From Gordionus sp. m RMFG-2023 (lineage: Eukaryota; Nematomorpha; Gordioida; Chordodea; Parachordodidae): a DNA stretch of 64,000 bases. Position 1 is the stretch's first letter. Each line of letters starts with the position of its first letter. Position numbers and translations under genes: made by a program. The stretch lies in NCBI RefSeq assembly GCF_954871325.1, contig NC_088777.1:49391366-49455365 (forward strand), in the 5' to 3' direction. Below are positions 37,985 to 51,603 of this stretch, piece by piece. The notes below the pieces were generated by a model. It was not told the DNA's origin. It saw nothing but the letters and a program-made list of their open reading frames with translations, and ran no database searches.

Positions 37985-38570
37985 TGATTAATCACAGACA
38001 GAATTTTTGCGACTAGGAGAGGGCCAATTTCCAGGTGCTGATAAGAGCGCCTTCGAATAGATATATAGGCACCACGTGGTAAGTAATACGAGGAGTTGAA
38101 TCAAGGAGTTACTTTTTCAAGGTGATAGTAAGCCTCCATCCTTCCAAAGTGCACCTAAGAAATTTGTGGACCACATGACATCTAATTTATTATCCTCGTA
38201 GATGAGGATATTGTCGAGATATACGTTATAGTTTGCTTTGCGTATAGTTTTGACACAGGGGTCTAGGATGATTGTAGATAATATGAACTGAAGGATGCTC
38301 CCATGGGAGGACTTTATATCCAAAGGACTGTCCTTAGAAGCGGACCGCAAAGAAGCGTCAAACTTGCATGGCCAGTGGAATCGAGAGAAAAGCGGACCTG
38401 ATATCAATTTTGCACGCAAGTTTTGCTTTATCCACTTTGTCTGACATTAGTGGGATCGATTTGAGCCTAAACGGGTAGTGTAGGAAGTTCTTGGAAATTT
38501 ATTGCTAATGACTCTAGGGGGGCCGTCTGATTTAGCATAATATTTTAAATTTAATTATTTAAAAATTTTT
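37985..38570 (-). mobile_element. Second fossil pol fragment
   Basis: Minus-strand stretch with the reverse-transcriptase catalytic-box region (YNVYLDNILIYEDN near 38200) and a NWPSP segment near 38020. Probably from the same family as 34790-37340. Broken, truncated at both ends, and followed immediately by the LINE insertion. Confidence 0.5.
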
Positions 38571-38597
38571 ATTGATAATTATTTATGACAATTGTCA

Positions 38598-38675
38598 ATC
38601 GCCGGGGTGGCCTAATGGGTTAGATGTATGCTTGGAAACAGAAGGACGCAGAGGATGCAGATTCCATCTTGGTAA
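38598..38675 (+). other. tRNA-like head at the LINE 5' end
   Basis: GCCGGGGTGGCCTAATGGGT resembles the acceptor and D-arm of a Leu/Ser tRNA, including an A-box-like TGGCCTAATGG. GCAGATTCCATC further on is a weak B-box. The 3' acceptor strand is absent, so this is not a tRNA gene. It may act as an internal RNA polymerase III promoter; this is inference. Confidence 0.5.
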
Positions 38676-39906
38676 GGAGCATAAAAACTTTCAAGTTTTT
38701 CTTCGATGACTGATGTGTAAAGACATATGGTAAGATGAATTTCGTAGCTTAGAGATGACACCCAGATCACCGATAGGCTTGGACAGCCGGGTGCTAAGGA
38801 TACTTGTCCAATAAACAAAATGAAGGAAACAAATAAAAATATGAATATAAAAGCTAGGGCGTTGCCTCCAAACGACGCGCAGGGTGTAGACCTTCTCCCT
38901 GCGAAAAGCAAAATAAAGGTCAAAGCAAAGAAGACAAGGGTTAGCAAGTTTGAATATTGGGGCACTTAAAGGTAAAACGAGAGAATTGGCATCAATGTTG
39001 AAAGAAAAGTTAATATAGGGTGCATACAAGAGACGAAATGGAAAGGTCAGAAGACTTTAATGATTGGAGATGGGTATAAATTGTACTATATTAGAATTGT
39101 TAGCAATAGAAACGGTGTCGGCATCATCCTCAATCAAGATCTAACCTCCTCAATAGTAGAAGTCAACAGGATCTCTGATAGACTAATAAAGATAAAACTC
39201 TGCATTGGTCAATCAATACTACACATCCTTTCAGTATATGCTCCTCAAACGGGTTGCAAAGAAGAAGAGAAAGATGACTTTAGAGCTATCCTTGATGAAG
39301 CTGTAATGGAAATCCCTAAGGATGACCTATTCATAATAGGTGGTGTCTTAAATGCGCATGTGGGAAAAACAAGAGATAGCTACAAAAGGCATCATGGTGA
39401 TTTTGAGGAGAAAGGAATGATGAAGGAGAGCATGTACTGAAATTTGAGCAAGCCTTCGACCTTGCCTTAACCAACACCTACTATAGGGAAAAAGACAGTC
39501 ATTTAATAACATATGAAAATGGTACAAGGAAAACACAGATAGATTATTACATGCTAATCTCTCGCAGAAGATTAAAAGATGTAATAGACTGCAAAGTCAT
39601 CCCAGGAGAAGATATCGCCGCACACACAAGCTACAAGTCATGGATTTACATATCTCAAATAAATCCACTCAAAACAAGATAAAACTGGAACCATGCATCA
39701 AATGGGGCAAATTAAAAACAATGAGAGATGCCTTTGCAATAAATGCAAACATTGAAACATTAGATTCCTCACAAGTCAGTGAAAAAATGTGGGCAGACCT
39801 TTCATCCAGGCTAATAAACACTGCCAAATCGACACTAGGTTTGACAAGGGGAGGTAACAAATCATACAAAGAACTATGGTGGTGGAATGAAGAGGTACAA
39901 ACCACT

Positions 39907-40504
39907 CAGCGTCTACATGAGCGGGAGGGGTAGGAACAGTTAGCATCCTATTTTTTTTGAGGGGGTAGGAAGTAGGCTGCTCTAATGGGGGTAGGATAAA
40001 TTATTTTTTTGGGGGGGGGGGGGTTATCTATTAAATTTTGAGATGAAATAGGACAAAATTTATTGCTGTAAAAATTAATACTTTTATTATAGAATAATTA
40101 TTATAATACATTTCATCGATTAAATCTATATATTGCAAACAATCATACACATTGTTTTTTAAATAAAACTTTCCGCTATCTTTTTAAATGTAATTTAAAA
40201 GGTTTAGATATTTGAGCAAGCTCATAATGCCATAAGAATTAATTCATTGTAAATAATAAGGGATTTAATTGAATTTATTATCTAAAAAATAAATTCTTTA
40301 TATTCACAAAATATCGATAGTTGGTAGTAGAGATAGATTAATTTAAGTTATCCTTTCTCTGAAAAGAGTATCAATAAATTAAAAAGGCGAAAATAATAAT
40401 AAGGAGACACCGCCGCCAAAGACGGAGGGAATTTTGTAGAGGGGTAGGCAAATGTTTTTGAAGGGGGGTTTGCATCCAGTGGAAATCATGTCATGTAGAC
40501 GCTG
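39907..40504. mobile_element. hAT element inserted into the LINE, target duplication AAACCACT
   Basis: 598 bases from CAGCGTCTACATGA to TCATGTAGACGCTG, with exact duplication AAACCACT (39899-39906, 40505-40512). It interrupts the LINE between endonuclease and reverse transcriptase, so it is younger than the LINE insertion. G-rich stretches include a run of 14 G near 40010. No coding capacity. Relative at 46755-47328. Confidence 0.92.
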
Positions 40505-42559
40505 AAACCACTATACAGGAGAAAAAAGCCCTTTATAAAATATGGTACAAATCCAAAAACACATATGACAAGACAAGATACAAAAAATCCAAGAGAATAG
40601 CTACAAGGCAGTGGCTAAGGCCAAATCTATGGCATACGATGACATGTATGAAGAACTACATGCCAAAGAAGGGCAAAATAAAATATACAGATTAGCCAAA
40701 CAGCGAGAAAAGAATTCTAGGGATATAAACGGAGCTCCGAAAGTAATCAAAAAAGATGGGAAATTGATAATAAAGGAAAAAGAAATAATGAATAGATGGA
40801 AAGAATATTTGCAGGAGCTTCTCAACTTTAATCCCCACATACTGCATCTAGATGAACACTCCCCATGTTAAAACCTTGTACAACTAATAACAGAACAAGA
40901 AATAATCGCATGCCTCAAGCATGAAAAACAACAAAGCTAGGGGTTCAAATGATATTCCAATAGAAAGTCTTAAAGCACTAGGAGATGATCGAACTTATCC
41001 TGACAAATCTTTACAATAAAATACTTGGAAATGAAGAGGTTCCACAAAAATGGCAGAGCTATCTAGTTCCTATCTTCAAAAATAAAGGGGATCCACATAA
41101 TTGTCAAAATTACAGGGCATAAAACTAATGTCACACTGTCTAAAACTATACGAAAAAATAATAGAAAAAAGATTAAGAGACATAATCGAAATAGGAGAGA
41201 CTCAGTATGGCTTTATGCCTGGTAGATCAACAACTGATGCTATCCACGCAATTAGGCAAATGAGTGAAAAATACAGGGAAAAGACAAAAAGCTACACATG
41301 GTCTTTCTCGATCTAGAAAAGGCCTACGATAGATTCCCAAGAAAACTTATCTGGTGGGCGCTACGCCATAAAAAGGTTCCCGAAAAATATACAAGAATAA
41401 TACAGGATATGTATATGGGCCATACAACCATGGTCCGTAGCACAAACAGGCACTTCAGCAGGCTTCACAATAGCCGAAGGAGTTTATCAAGGGTCGGCTC
41501 TCAGCCACTCTTCTTCATTACATTAGATGTATTAACACAGTCTATATCTCAAACAGTCCCCTGGAATATGATATTTGCAGATTATATTGTGATACTTGCC
41601 GAATCCAAGGATTAAATGAAAGAAAGATTAGTGAGTTGGATAAATATCCTAGAATAGCACGGACTAAAAGTAAATAGAGAAAAGACGGAGTATATGGTGA
41701 TAGGAGGAAATGAAACAGAGAGTATTGATATAAATGAATGGCAGATATCGGCAATGGAAAGCTGCAAATATTTGGGCTCCACTATTTAAACAAACGGCAC
41801 AATAGAAAAAGAGATAAAGAGTAAATTAATCAAGGGTGTTTACAGTGGAGATCTTTATCTGGAGTGCTATTTGACAAAAGAATCCCATAAAAATTAAAGG
41901 GAAAAATTTACAGTTCCATAGTAAAACCAACTATTCTATATATTTCGGAAACATGGCCAACCAAGGAATCAGACGAGAGAAGTCTACAAACTATGGAGAT
42001 GAGAATGCTGAGGATGATTGCTGGGGTAACAAGAAAGGATAAAGTGCGCAGTACAAGAATACTAAGTAGTTTAAAGGTAGTGCCCATTAGGATTAAGTTA
42101 ATGCTAAACAGACTTAGGTGGTATGGGCACACAATGAGAAGGCCTATTAACTACATAGGGAATAAGGTTGAGAGTTTGGAAGTGGGGCAAACGTAAAAGA
42201 GGAAGGCCAAAACTTCAATGGGACCATAAAGTTAGAGCCAATATAAAGAAGTATAAATTAGATAAAAGCGATTGTATGAATAACATAAAATGGAGAGAGA
42301 TGTTGAAGGTGCTTACCACCAGAAAAGGTGAAAGCCAAAGAGTAAAAAATTTTTATATGACAATTGTCACCTTTTTAGATTAAATAAAATGAATAATCAT
42401 ATGCAATTTTAGGATTTTACTCTGTTTATTTTAATTTGTAAAAAAAAATATCGGGAAGGTAAGTTATATTAATTTTAGTCTATCATTCAAAATAATAATT
42501 TTTTTAAAAGATTAAATATATATTTTTTAATTCACAAGGTGATACTATCAGCCAACATT

Positions 42560-42841
42560 CCTACTACCTTAGAACCCCAGCTGCTGGACTAAATATCTCT
42601 GACAATACGGTATAATTCTCGTACCTTGGTTGAAAGGCCAATCTTGACATGGGATTATACATGTAATAGGTGCGTTTGCAAAATCGAACGCACAATAGGC
42701 ATCAATTGCAGTTGTCGAATTATCCAAAGGCATTCCTTACTCCTCATTACATACAACAACCTTAGGGAACTTCGGCGAAAAAACTATCCAATTTTATCTC
42801 CATATTTGGTTCTATGTCAGACAGTATTTAATATATTATAA
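42560..42841 (+). pseudogene. Decayed frame with PILTWDYTC motif
   Basis: One frame reads GIILVPWLKG and the next ERPILTWDYTCNRCVC, then RKNYPILSPY. Together they recall the PDG..L.PW..GKPLTWDVT box seen in a frame of unknown function near animal reverse-transcriptase genes, and match the trace at 17700-18250. Frames change between the parts, so it is decayed. It follows the LINE by about 200 bases but lies outside its target duplication. Confidence 0.4.
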
Positions 42842-42847
42842 TTAACC

Positions 42848-42864
42848 CACCCCCCCCCCCCCCC
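42848..42864. repeat. Homopolymer of about 17 C
   Basis: A C tract just after the decayed frame. Length is likely variable and prone to assembly error. Confidence 0.7.
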
Positions 42865-43270
42865 TGCCCCTTATTTTTTATTATTTAGTTCATATAATTT
42901 TTAATATTTTTCTTTCTTAATATATATATTTATTTTAATTTTTTTTAAATTTCTATTTATTATAAGTTTAATATTTTTTTAAATATATGTTGTTTTTTTT
43001 TTAAAATTTGCGATTATTTGAAATTGAAAATAAAATTCAGATGTAAAATTAATTTTAAATTTGCGTTAGAGATTAAACTATAATTTAAGATCGTAAAAGT
43101 ATTTTAAAGATTATCTATTTTTCAATATAGCGATATTTCTACAGTACATTGAAATACCCAAAGTATATCAGTAGATACTTTGATAACTATTTAGTTAACT
43201 CTTTCTTTCAATTTAATGATAGTAAAATTATATAAAATGATAGCTTAAATATCACACACATATATATATA

Positions 43271-43650
43271 TATATGTCGTATGGGGATTCGGAATCCGTT
43301 GGGATTCGGAATCTCTTTATTTTAAATCCTTTACCGAGGGCGATTTATTAAAATCAGGTCTAACCGAAAATGTATTCTAGCATGTGTAGAGTATTTACCC
43401 TGTAAATTTCAGCCAATTTCAGCCATAGACATTTTAGTATTTTCTAATTTATATTAAAAATCCATATAAAAATTAATATAAATTAGAAGTAGTTTCTAAA
43501 GTTCATGGCAAAATTGGCTGAAATTTATAAGGTAAATACTCTACACATGCCAGAATACATTTCAGGTTAAATCGGATTTTAAAATTTTTTAAATCGCCCT
43601 AGGTGAAGGATTTAAATCAAGAGATTCCGAATCCTCATACGACATATATA
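43271..43650. mobile_element. Long palindromic MITE, about 380 bases
   Basis: Left arm TATATGTCGTATGGGGATTC and right arm (complement) TATATGTCGTATGAGGATTC start a palindrome spanning almost the full length, including paired words CTCTACACATGCCAGAATAC and GTATTCTAGCATGTGTAGAG. It begins within (TA)n, compatible with TA-targeting. A degenerate relative may lie at 61720-62000. Confidence 0.75.
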
Positions 43651-43654
43651 ATAT

Positions 43655-46600
43655 ATAATCAATTGTTAAAGGAATGACTTTATTTTCGAAAATATATTTT
43701 CTAAAAAACTTTCTTCTATAATTTTTTTTAAATTTATTATTTAATTTATTAATTTCATTTTATCTCATATTTCAAGTAATTATATTGTATAATAAATTAT
43801 TCAAAATATTGTATCTAATTAAATATAATATAGGTAATAAAAATAAAAGAAAATGAAAAGGGAAAATAATTTAAAATTTAAAAAATAAAGAATTGTTATA
43901 ACTATTGGAATTAAATATTGAACAATTTATATATCTTATTTTTTTCAAAATTATAATATAATTTATTCATTTACTTTTATATTTAATTTAAAAAAATAAT
44001 ATATATATAAGATAAAATTTAATAGTCAAAACGTAGGCTAAGGCCACATCAAGCTTTTAGCATTTGGGAAATTAAGCGTTTGTTAGTCATTATATAAAAA
44101 AAGTTAAAACTATAAATTGGATGAATTATATAGGGTATTTTATATAATATACCTTACCGTTACCACTTTAATATGGAAATTACTCGAATTTTTCTATAAT
44201 TAGTAGGCAGATGATAAAATTTGAATGTCAAATGCTATAAATTTTTTCCGTATGATATTTTTGCAAAGCTCTTATTTTCATAGTATACTATATTTTTAAC
44301 CTTCTGAACTCAAACTCTGAAACACTCTGGTATGGGCTTAGCTTTGGTGACCCGTAGTTTGAAACGTAAATCGGATTTAATCCTCTTAATCTTATCTTTA
44401 ATCTTATGAGTTTGAAAAATTTTTTTGTTGAGGTTTTAGGTTCGAATGAGCTAGTTTCATTGCGTTCATTAAACAATATCTTGAATTATTACCATGAGCT
44501 CAGTCTTAATCTGTCGCTAGTGTTTTAGTTTTCGGGCCCGGGGTAGAATTTTTTAGATTACGAACATTTTACTACATATAATTTTATTAATTTTTTCAAA
44601 AAATTAACTTGAGAGATGTTTTTTTGAATAGATTTTTTTGATAAACCAATGTCTCCTCCTCAGCATAAATAAAATTTTACACTTTAAAAAAAGATTAGAT
44701 TCTCTAAAAAAAATATATAATATTATAATAATGATAAATAAAAGAGTATAACTTGGATAATAAGGAATTGGAATTTAAATTCTTACGATATGATCACGTA
44801 ACCGCAAAAACTTATCCTGATCCGGGCGGTACAAGACTTATAAAAATCTTAAACGAACTATTCGTTATTCGATTCTTATTATGAATACGTAATTAATCGC
44901 TTCAAATCGAATAGAATAAGGAAAATATATTAATTTATCTAATTTTTTTTTTATTCGATCAAATTATTCGTACAATTTTATCCGAATAATTTATAAATAT
45001 TTAAAATTATTGGTTTATAAATCTAAAAATATTTCTTAAAAATATTCAATAAAATTATTCCTAGAAAATATTTAAAAATTATTTCAGGTGATTTTATTTT
45101 TTTAAACCTTTTTTTTCCATAATCTAATATATAAATCACATTTTTAAAATTATGTTTGCCTATTTTATCATTTTTTTAAAATAAAATTATGAAATTTAAT
45201 TTTCGAATAGATAATGTTTTTATTATTATAAATACGAATAAATTATTCGAACCAATAATACAAATATTTGATTCGATTTGCCTTTTTTGTAGGTATTAGG
45301 CTGGGTAGACTAGTAAACTTTAATTTTTATTTTAACACCTTTTTTTTATTTTATCCGACGCCGCTGTCAAAAATGTAATTATTTAAAAAAAAAAAATTTC
45401 TCATATATATATATATATTTTATTAAATATTATATATTATATTAATAATTTAATTTATTAAATATTCTAACAAAACTATATATATATATATATTACATAA
45501 TTTTTTTAGTATTAAAAAAAAATATTAAAACAAGAAACAATAATATAATAATGATGTATTTCCTATAACTTTACTTTTATATCATCAACACATCACATAC
45601 ATTAAAAATAGGTCGCATATTAATTTTTTTTTAAAAAAATTGTAGTAATTTTATAAATAATTATATTGATATTTTTTTTCATTTAAAAAAAAAGTATAAA
45701 ATATTTAAATGTATCTATATTCTGGTATTAAATTTAAATTTATTAATTTTTTTTTTCTCTATGAAAACCCGCTAATGCTTACACATACCTAATATACTTC
45801 GCTTTTTTTTAACGTTAATTGTTAAGTTATTTGTCATAACCATAATACAATACACTGTATGTACATGATTTGTTGTAAAACATTTCTATAATAATTATTT
45901 AAAAAATTAAAATATCGATAAAAATTTAAAATTAAAAGATAAATTTAGCAAGTTAAACAAATTTTTTAAGAAAGTTGTTATAAAATATATGGAAATGTTT
46001 TACAAAATATCATATTGATAACTGTATAAACTGTAATTAAAATAGAAAAAGCTAAGAAAAAAATTATGATAGTAACAATCGGAGTTTTGAAATTGGAAAA
46101 CTACAAACCCACCTCTTACCATTTCCAGGAAGTATGAAGTGCAGCACAACAGGTTCTAACCAGAGTTTACTTAATTAATGCGCGTATATTATTTGAAATA
46201 TTGCAATTAATTTTTCTAACCCATTGCTAATAGGGTTTGGCAAAAAAAAAGGAAAACTTTGCATGGTCATATCTAAGAACAGAAGCAATAACAAAGTTTT
46301 AAGTGTCTAACTTTGTAGAGCGGTCTATAAAGTAAAAATATAAAATGGATATAATTTTATTTTTAAGGTAAAGCATTTAAAACCCAAATTTATGATGTAA
46401 TTAATATAAATTAAAAGATAAGCGCGAACCAGGGTAAGGACTCGCCAAAGGACGTATAAAAATGGTGTCCAAATTTTGCGCACCTTGAAAAAAAATATAT
46501 TGGCTAAGAGAACTCTGGGATCTCATTAGTCTTGGGTTCTTGTCAGCTCCCTTAGTGTTTTCTATTACAGACGAGCCAACAATTTATATATTTTTCATTT

Positions 46601-46750
46601 AAAAAAAAAATATAAATCTATATTATGCATCATGTGGCTATAATTACGTTATTATTGAAAACACAGGAGTTGTTAAAAAATACTTTTCGAATTGATTTCG
46701 ATACAGATACATCGCTAAAAATGAATCTCGATGATTGTTATACTTGTAGA
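43655..46750. other. A+T-rich DNA; possible terminal exon pair at 46111-46302
   Basis: Mostly A/T runs. On the plus strand a 24-base stretch (46111-46134) between AG and GT and a second piece from 46233 (acceptor GCTAATAG) join in phase to read SMKCSTTGFGKKKENFAW and then SYLRTEAITKF with a stop at 46302. No start or family is known, so it is not called as a gene. Confidence 0.25.
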
Positions 46751-46754
46751 TATG

Positions 46755-47328
46755 TAGCGTCTACATGAGCGGAGGAGGGCAGGAATAGTTAATATCCAAT
46801 TTTTCTTGAAGGGGTTAGAGAGGGTGGGTTGTAGGATAAATTTACTGGGGGGGGGGGGTTATCTATTAAATTTTTAGATGAAATAAGACAAAATATAATG
46901 TTGTATAAATTATTACTTTTATTATAGACCTATTATAATACAAAGATATCATTGATCATCGATCAAATCTATATAATACCAACATTCATAGGCATCATTT
47001 TCCAAATAAAACTTTATATTATTTTAAATGTATTTAAAAAGGGTTAGACATTCTCGAAAACTCATATTCATGCCAAACAATATGATATAATAAAGCATTC
47101 ATTGTAAATGAGTGGGTTTTTAATTGAATTCATGATCTAAAAAATAACTCTTTGATAGTTGGTAGTAGAGCTAAAATAATTTAAGTTATTCTTTTTATAA
47201 TTAAAAAGGTGTAATTAATAATCTGACATCGTCGCCGAAGGCGCGGAAATATTTAAGGAGGTAGACAAAGAATTGTTTTTGGCTGGGGGTGGGTTAGAAT
47301 TCCAGTGAAAATCCTGTCATGTAATACT
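46755..47328. mobile_element. Second copy of the CGTCTACATGA hAT family
   Basis: Begins TAGCGTCTACATGAGCGG and is alignable throughout with 39907-40504, including the run of G and GTTGGTAGTAGAG. The right terminus is eroded after GTCATGTA, and no clear duplication is left, so it is older than the copy in the LINE. Confidence 0.8.
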
Positions 47329-47950
47329 TATGTAAGGTTTTCTTCATGCTTAATTTACCATTCTATTGATAAAATTCAACTTTCGAAATGAGATAAAAAA
47401 AAATTAACATAATTAAATGATTAGAAATAATTGTTGGATTTAAATAATAAAACATTCTCAAAACTTTTTTCTTTAAGGAACCCCTTATTTATCGGTAAAG
47501 ACATTAGCCATGGTTAAACTCTTTCTGGGGCATTTGGGCTGATTATTTGTTATATATATTGAATAAGAACTTTGATATTGGGATTAATAACTAAATTCTG
47601 TCACCTGAGGATTAGGTTATTTCATTTACACTTATTTGTCAAAAATGAATATATTTTTTACATATATCAATTTTTTTATATATTATTCTAATTTATATTT
47701 AAAAACTATCCGAAATATTAATAAGATTATAGTCATATATCCTATTGAAAACAATGGAAGCTTAATTTTTTAAAATTACAAAAAGTGGAGATGGAATAGA
47801 CAAATCCCGATAATCATTTTTTATATAAAAAAAAATATTAAAAATTGATGAGTGTCAAAACTTACATCATTTATTTATATCGTAAGGGATTCCCTCCCCC
47901 CAATAAAAAAATATTCTTAAATTATTTGGTTTCTTTTTAAGAGATTATCT

Positions 47951-48775
<825 letters not shown>

Positions 48776-50548
48776 TTTATCTATAAATTATGATATATTA
48801 TATATTTAAAATTTACCGTTGTTGTCTTCATCCATAGGGTAAAATAATTATCTGGTTTGTTTTTTGTAATAAAATAAACTCCTCTAAAATAGCATCCAGA
48901 TGTAGATACAGACAGATACTTTTATAAAAGGGTATATAGATACATATATCACATTTTTATTACAACTCTGTCAAAATCACTTATAAATTATTATACCCAA
49001 ATAAATAGTAACATTTTCAAATATCGTTTTATCAAAAAATCATAAGATATAATATAAAGAGAAGAAATAACCCCATATTGAGTGTTAAACTTAGTTTGAA
49101 ATGAGTCCCCTTCACTCAAATTTTAAAAGCTACGGGGAACGGGCTCATCCTTTCCTTATTAATAATCTCCGGAAAAATTAATATTAATACATTTAAAAAG
49201 GATAAATATAATAATAATTTTCATGTATAATGTATAAGTAACTTAAGTGGAACAAAAATAAGTAATTTTATTAAAATAATTAAAACAATTTTGAGTTATT
49301 TGAGGAGTTTATCTTTTTAAAGCTCTTATGATATTCGTCATCCCCTACGCCTATGCTATGAATATATTAAACAGTTTAATTGAGTTTCAAACACCGTGTA
49401 AGGGAACAAGATTCTATCGAGTTTTCATTAATATATGTTTATCATTTACACATTCCTTGATAAAGTTAAGATATATAATATTTTATCTACTATTATATTT
49501 ATATAGGAATTACAATATATAAAATACTTTTTATATATATATATTTTTATATATGCCTATTATCTGAATTGTATTTTTCTTTTATCATTTAAGGATAATA
49601 TACGAATGTTATAATGTATCAAGTTTCTTCTTCCACCAAAGATTACATTATCTTTCAAAGGTTAAAAGTTTTGCAAAAAATAAGATAAAATTAGAAGACA
49701 TGCTGGCGATAGATTAAATTGTAATCCATTCGATACATGACCATTTAAAGAATTGGAGCACATAATTGCGAATTTCTTACCATACTTTTCCATTCATACC
49801 GAATAAAATTTTATTATAGTCCCTATAATATATAACAAATAAAGTAGTAATTTTTGTAAAATTCGGTATCAAGTTGGGAGCCCTAAGCTTGTTTCCAAAA
49901 TCGCATGAAAACTGGGATATGAACTAATTATTTCAAAAAAATAATAAAAAAAATAATTAATTATAATATATATTTCAAAGATCTGCGGATTCGGATAAAA
50001 TCCGGTAGTAAAAACAAACCCGGTCTGGGCTTAAAAACCTGGTCGGGTCGGGCCGATTTAAAGTATATTATCAATTGATCGACTGGATAATTATATATTA
50101 TTTTTTTTATTTAATTCCTCTCTCTCCCCCGCCCTAAGAGTTTGAAATTAAACGATTTTTTTAGGTTAAAAAATTTTTACTTAAATCGGTTTGAAGTTTC
50201 GCCAATGTAGTTCAATCTACGGGTAGCGTCTTCCCCTATTCATTACCAATAGAAGCTAAATGATGTATAATAAATATTGTTAATTATTAAATTTACATTT
50301 TTAAACGGGTTTGGAATTATAGGCTATAACTGCAAAATTGTTTTTGAAATTTAATTCTTGAACTAAGCCCCGTTAGTTTAAATACTCCGATTTATAACTT
50401 TTAAAATGATAAATAAATATTGCCCGTGAGTACTAATTGGTTCACAGAAATCGTTGCGATTTTTACTAAATATTTCCCTCTGGTATTGTTATTACATTGC
50501 GTGTCACTCATTGAATGCGTTATCTATAATTCTTAATGTAGTTTTTTT
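48776..50548. other. A+T-rich DNA with traces of G+C-rich hAT termini
   Basis: 49970-50065 carries CGGGTCGGGCCGAT-type words of the 25211-25602 family. A 64-codon hydrophobic frame at 49328-49522 (starts MIFVIPYAYAMNIL) has no support beyond being open. Confidence 0.4.
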
Positions 50549-50819
50549 TAGAAACCTGCAGAGGTAAGGCCCGGCCCGGATTTTTTTTCCAAAAATTTTT
50601 TCCGGCCCGGCTCGACCCGGATTATTTTTTTATAAAAAATTTTCAGGCCCAGCCCAGGATTTTTTCAAAATATATTTTATTTATTTTTGATTTCTACAGC
50701 TAATAATGGCGATTTCAAATATTTGGTTTTAAAATATATATCAGGCCCCACCTGGTCCAAGTAAATTTAAAAAAATTAAATACCCGGGCCGGGCTTAGAA
50801 CCGGTCCTGCAGGTTCCTG
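50549..50819. mobile_element. hAT MITE, GGCCCGGCCCGG-type subterminal repeats
   Basis: 271 bases from TAGAAACCTGCAGAGG to CCTGCAGGTTCCTG, with GTTTTTTT on both sides as an 8-base duplication (low complexity, so weaker evidence). Related in composition to 25211-25602. Confidence 0.7.
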
Positions 50820-51093
50820 GTTTTTTTTGTACAGTTTTTAATTGAATGCCTATTTACTTCTGAATGTATTATTTGTTTTATTACATTTTCATATATTTTT
50901 TATAATCAATTTTATAATAAAAGAAATGTATAATTGTGTAAAAGATAATATGCAAAAAAATATATATATTAGAAATAATGGTACACCCAAACTCAAAAAA
51001 TAAAAGATTTAAGCATCTGTCTAGTTGACATGTAAAGCAAAAATACGTCATCGTCTTTTTTTAAATTATTCTTGACCTTAGGACTAAATAACC

Positions 51094-51300
51094 ATGTTAA
51101 ACAAGGAGGAGATCCCATCAAAATTTACTAAACAGCTGTTTCTACTCTCAGAAGAACTAAGAGTAACCCCTAAAATGATAGTAACCCTTCTCTTAATTAC
51201 CACTTTTATAGGATTTTTGGGCTCACCTACCCGTTTTAACCCTAAAAAGAAATTAATTTTTTTTTTAAAAAAAACCCTCCTCAAAGCTAGAAAATTAGCG
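51094..51300 (+). CDS. Unrecognised short frame, possible small membrane protein
   Basis: ATG at 51094; reads MLNKEEIPSKFTKQLFLLSE, then a hydrophobic stretch around MIVTLLLITTFIGFLG. The first 25 codons are polar and protein-like. The frame runs on through A-rich sequence into the adjacent GAAA repeat, so its natural end is not clear; a donor-like GTAACC follows EELR. May be chance. Confidence 0.2.
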
Positions 51301-51379
51301 GAACAAGAAAATAAGTTTGTTATTTTTAAGTTTTTTTTATTTGAAAATTATAATTTACAGCATAGGTGTGTTAGCCAGG

Positions 51380-51394
51380 GGAGGAAGGAAGGAT

Positions 51395-51478
<84 letters not shown>

Positions 51479-51485
51479 AGAAGGA

Positions 51486-51537
<52 letters not shown>

Positions 51538-51539
51538 AT
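51380..51539 (+). repeat. GAAA microsatellite, about 155 bases
   Basis: Nearly pure GAAA units with a GAAGAAGG interruption near 51478. Translated frames of Lys/Glu/Arg repeats across it are artefacts. Confidence 0.95.
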
Positions 51540-51603
51540 ATCTCCCTTGAAATAAATTTAAACCTATTATGTCACTTTAAAAAAATCAGCCATATATAAA
51601 TAT

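Larger units (their letters stand above)
38598..42355 (+). mobile_element. Near-complete LINE (RTE/CFDP2-like) with 14-base target duplication and nested hAT element
   Basis: Bounded by TATGACAATTGTCA at 38584-38597 and 42356-42369, so insertion limits are clear. 5' end: tRNA-like head. Endonuclease part (about 38950-39650): CIQETKWKGQK, SVYAPQTG, GGVLNAHVG (usual GDFNAH). Reverse transcriptase (about 40900-41720): QYGFMPGRSTTDAI, VFLDLEKAYDRFPRKL (motif A), FADYIVILAE (motif C, with Tyr for the second Asp of FADD). C-terminal part (41990-42350): RMLRMIAGVTRKDKVR and RLRWYGHTMRRP. Several frameshifts and stops (for example after 39440, at 41613, around 41790-41990) plus the 598-base hAT insertion at 39907 make it inactive. 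Without the insert the element is about 3.15 kb. Clade assignment is by resemblance only. Confidence 0.88.

Noticed and set aside
38598-38675. tRNA gene
   Set aside because: The 3' acceptor strand and T-arm pairing are missing, and it lies exactly at the LINE 5' end.
38612-39029. Two overlapping minus-strand frames over 110 codons
   Set aside because: Antisense shadows of the LINE 5' region and endonuclease.
51317-51550. Lys/Glu/Arg-repeat protein
   Set aside because: Pure translation of the GAAA microsatellite.
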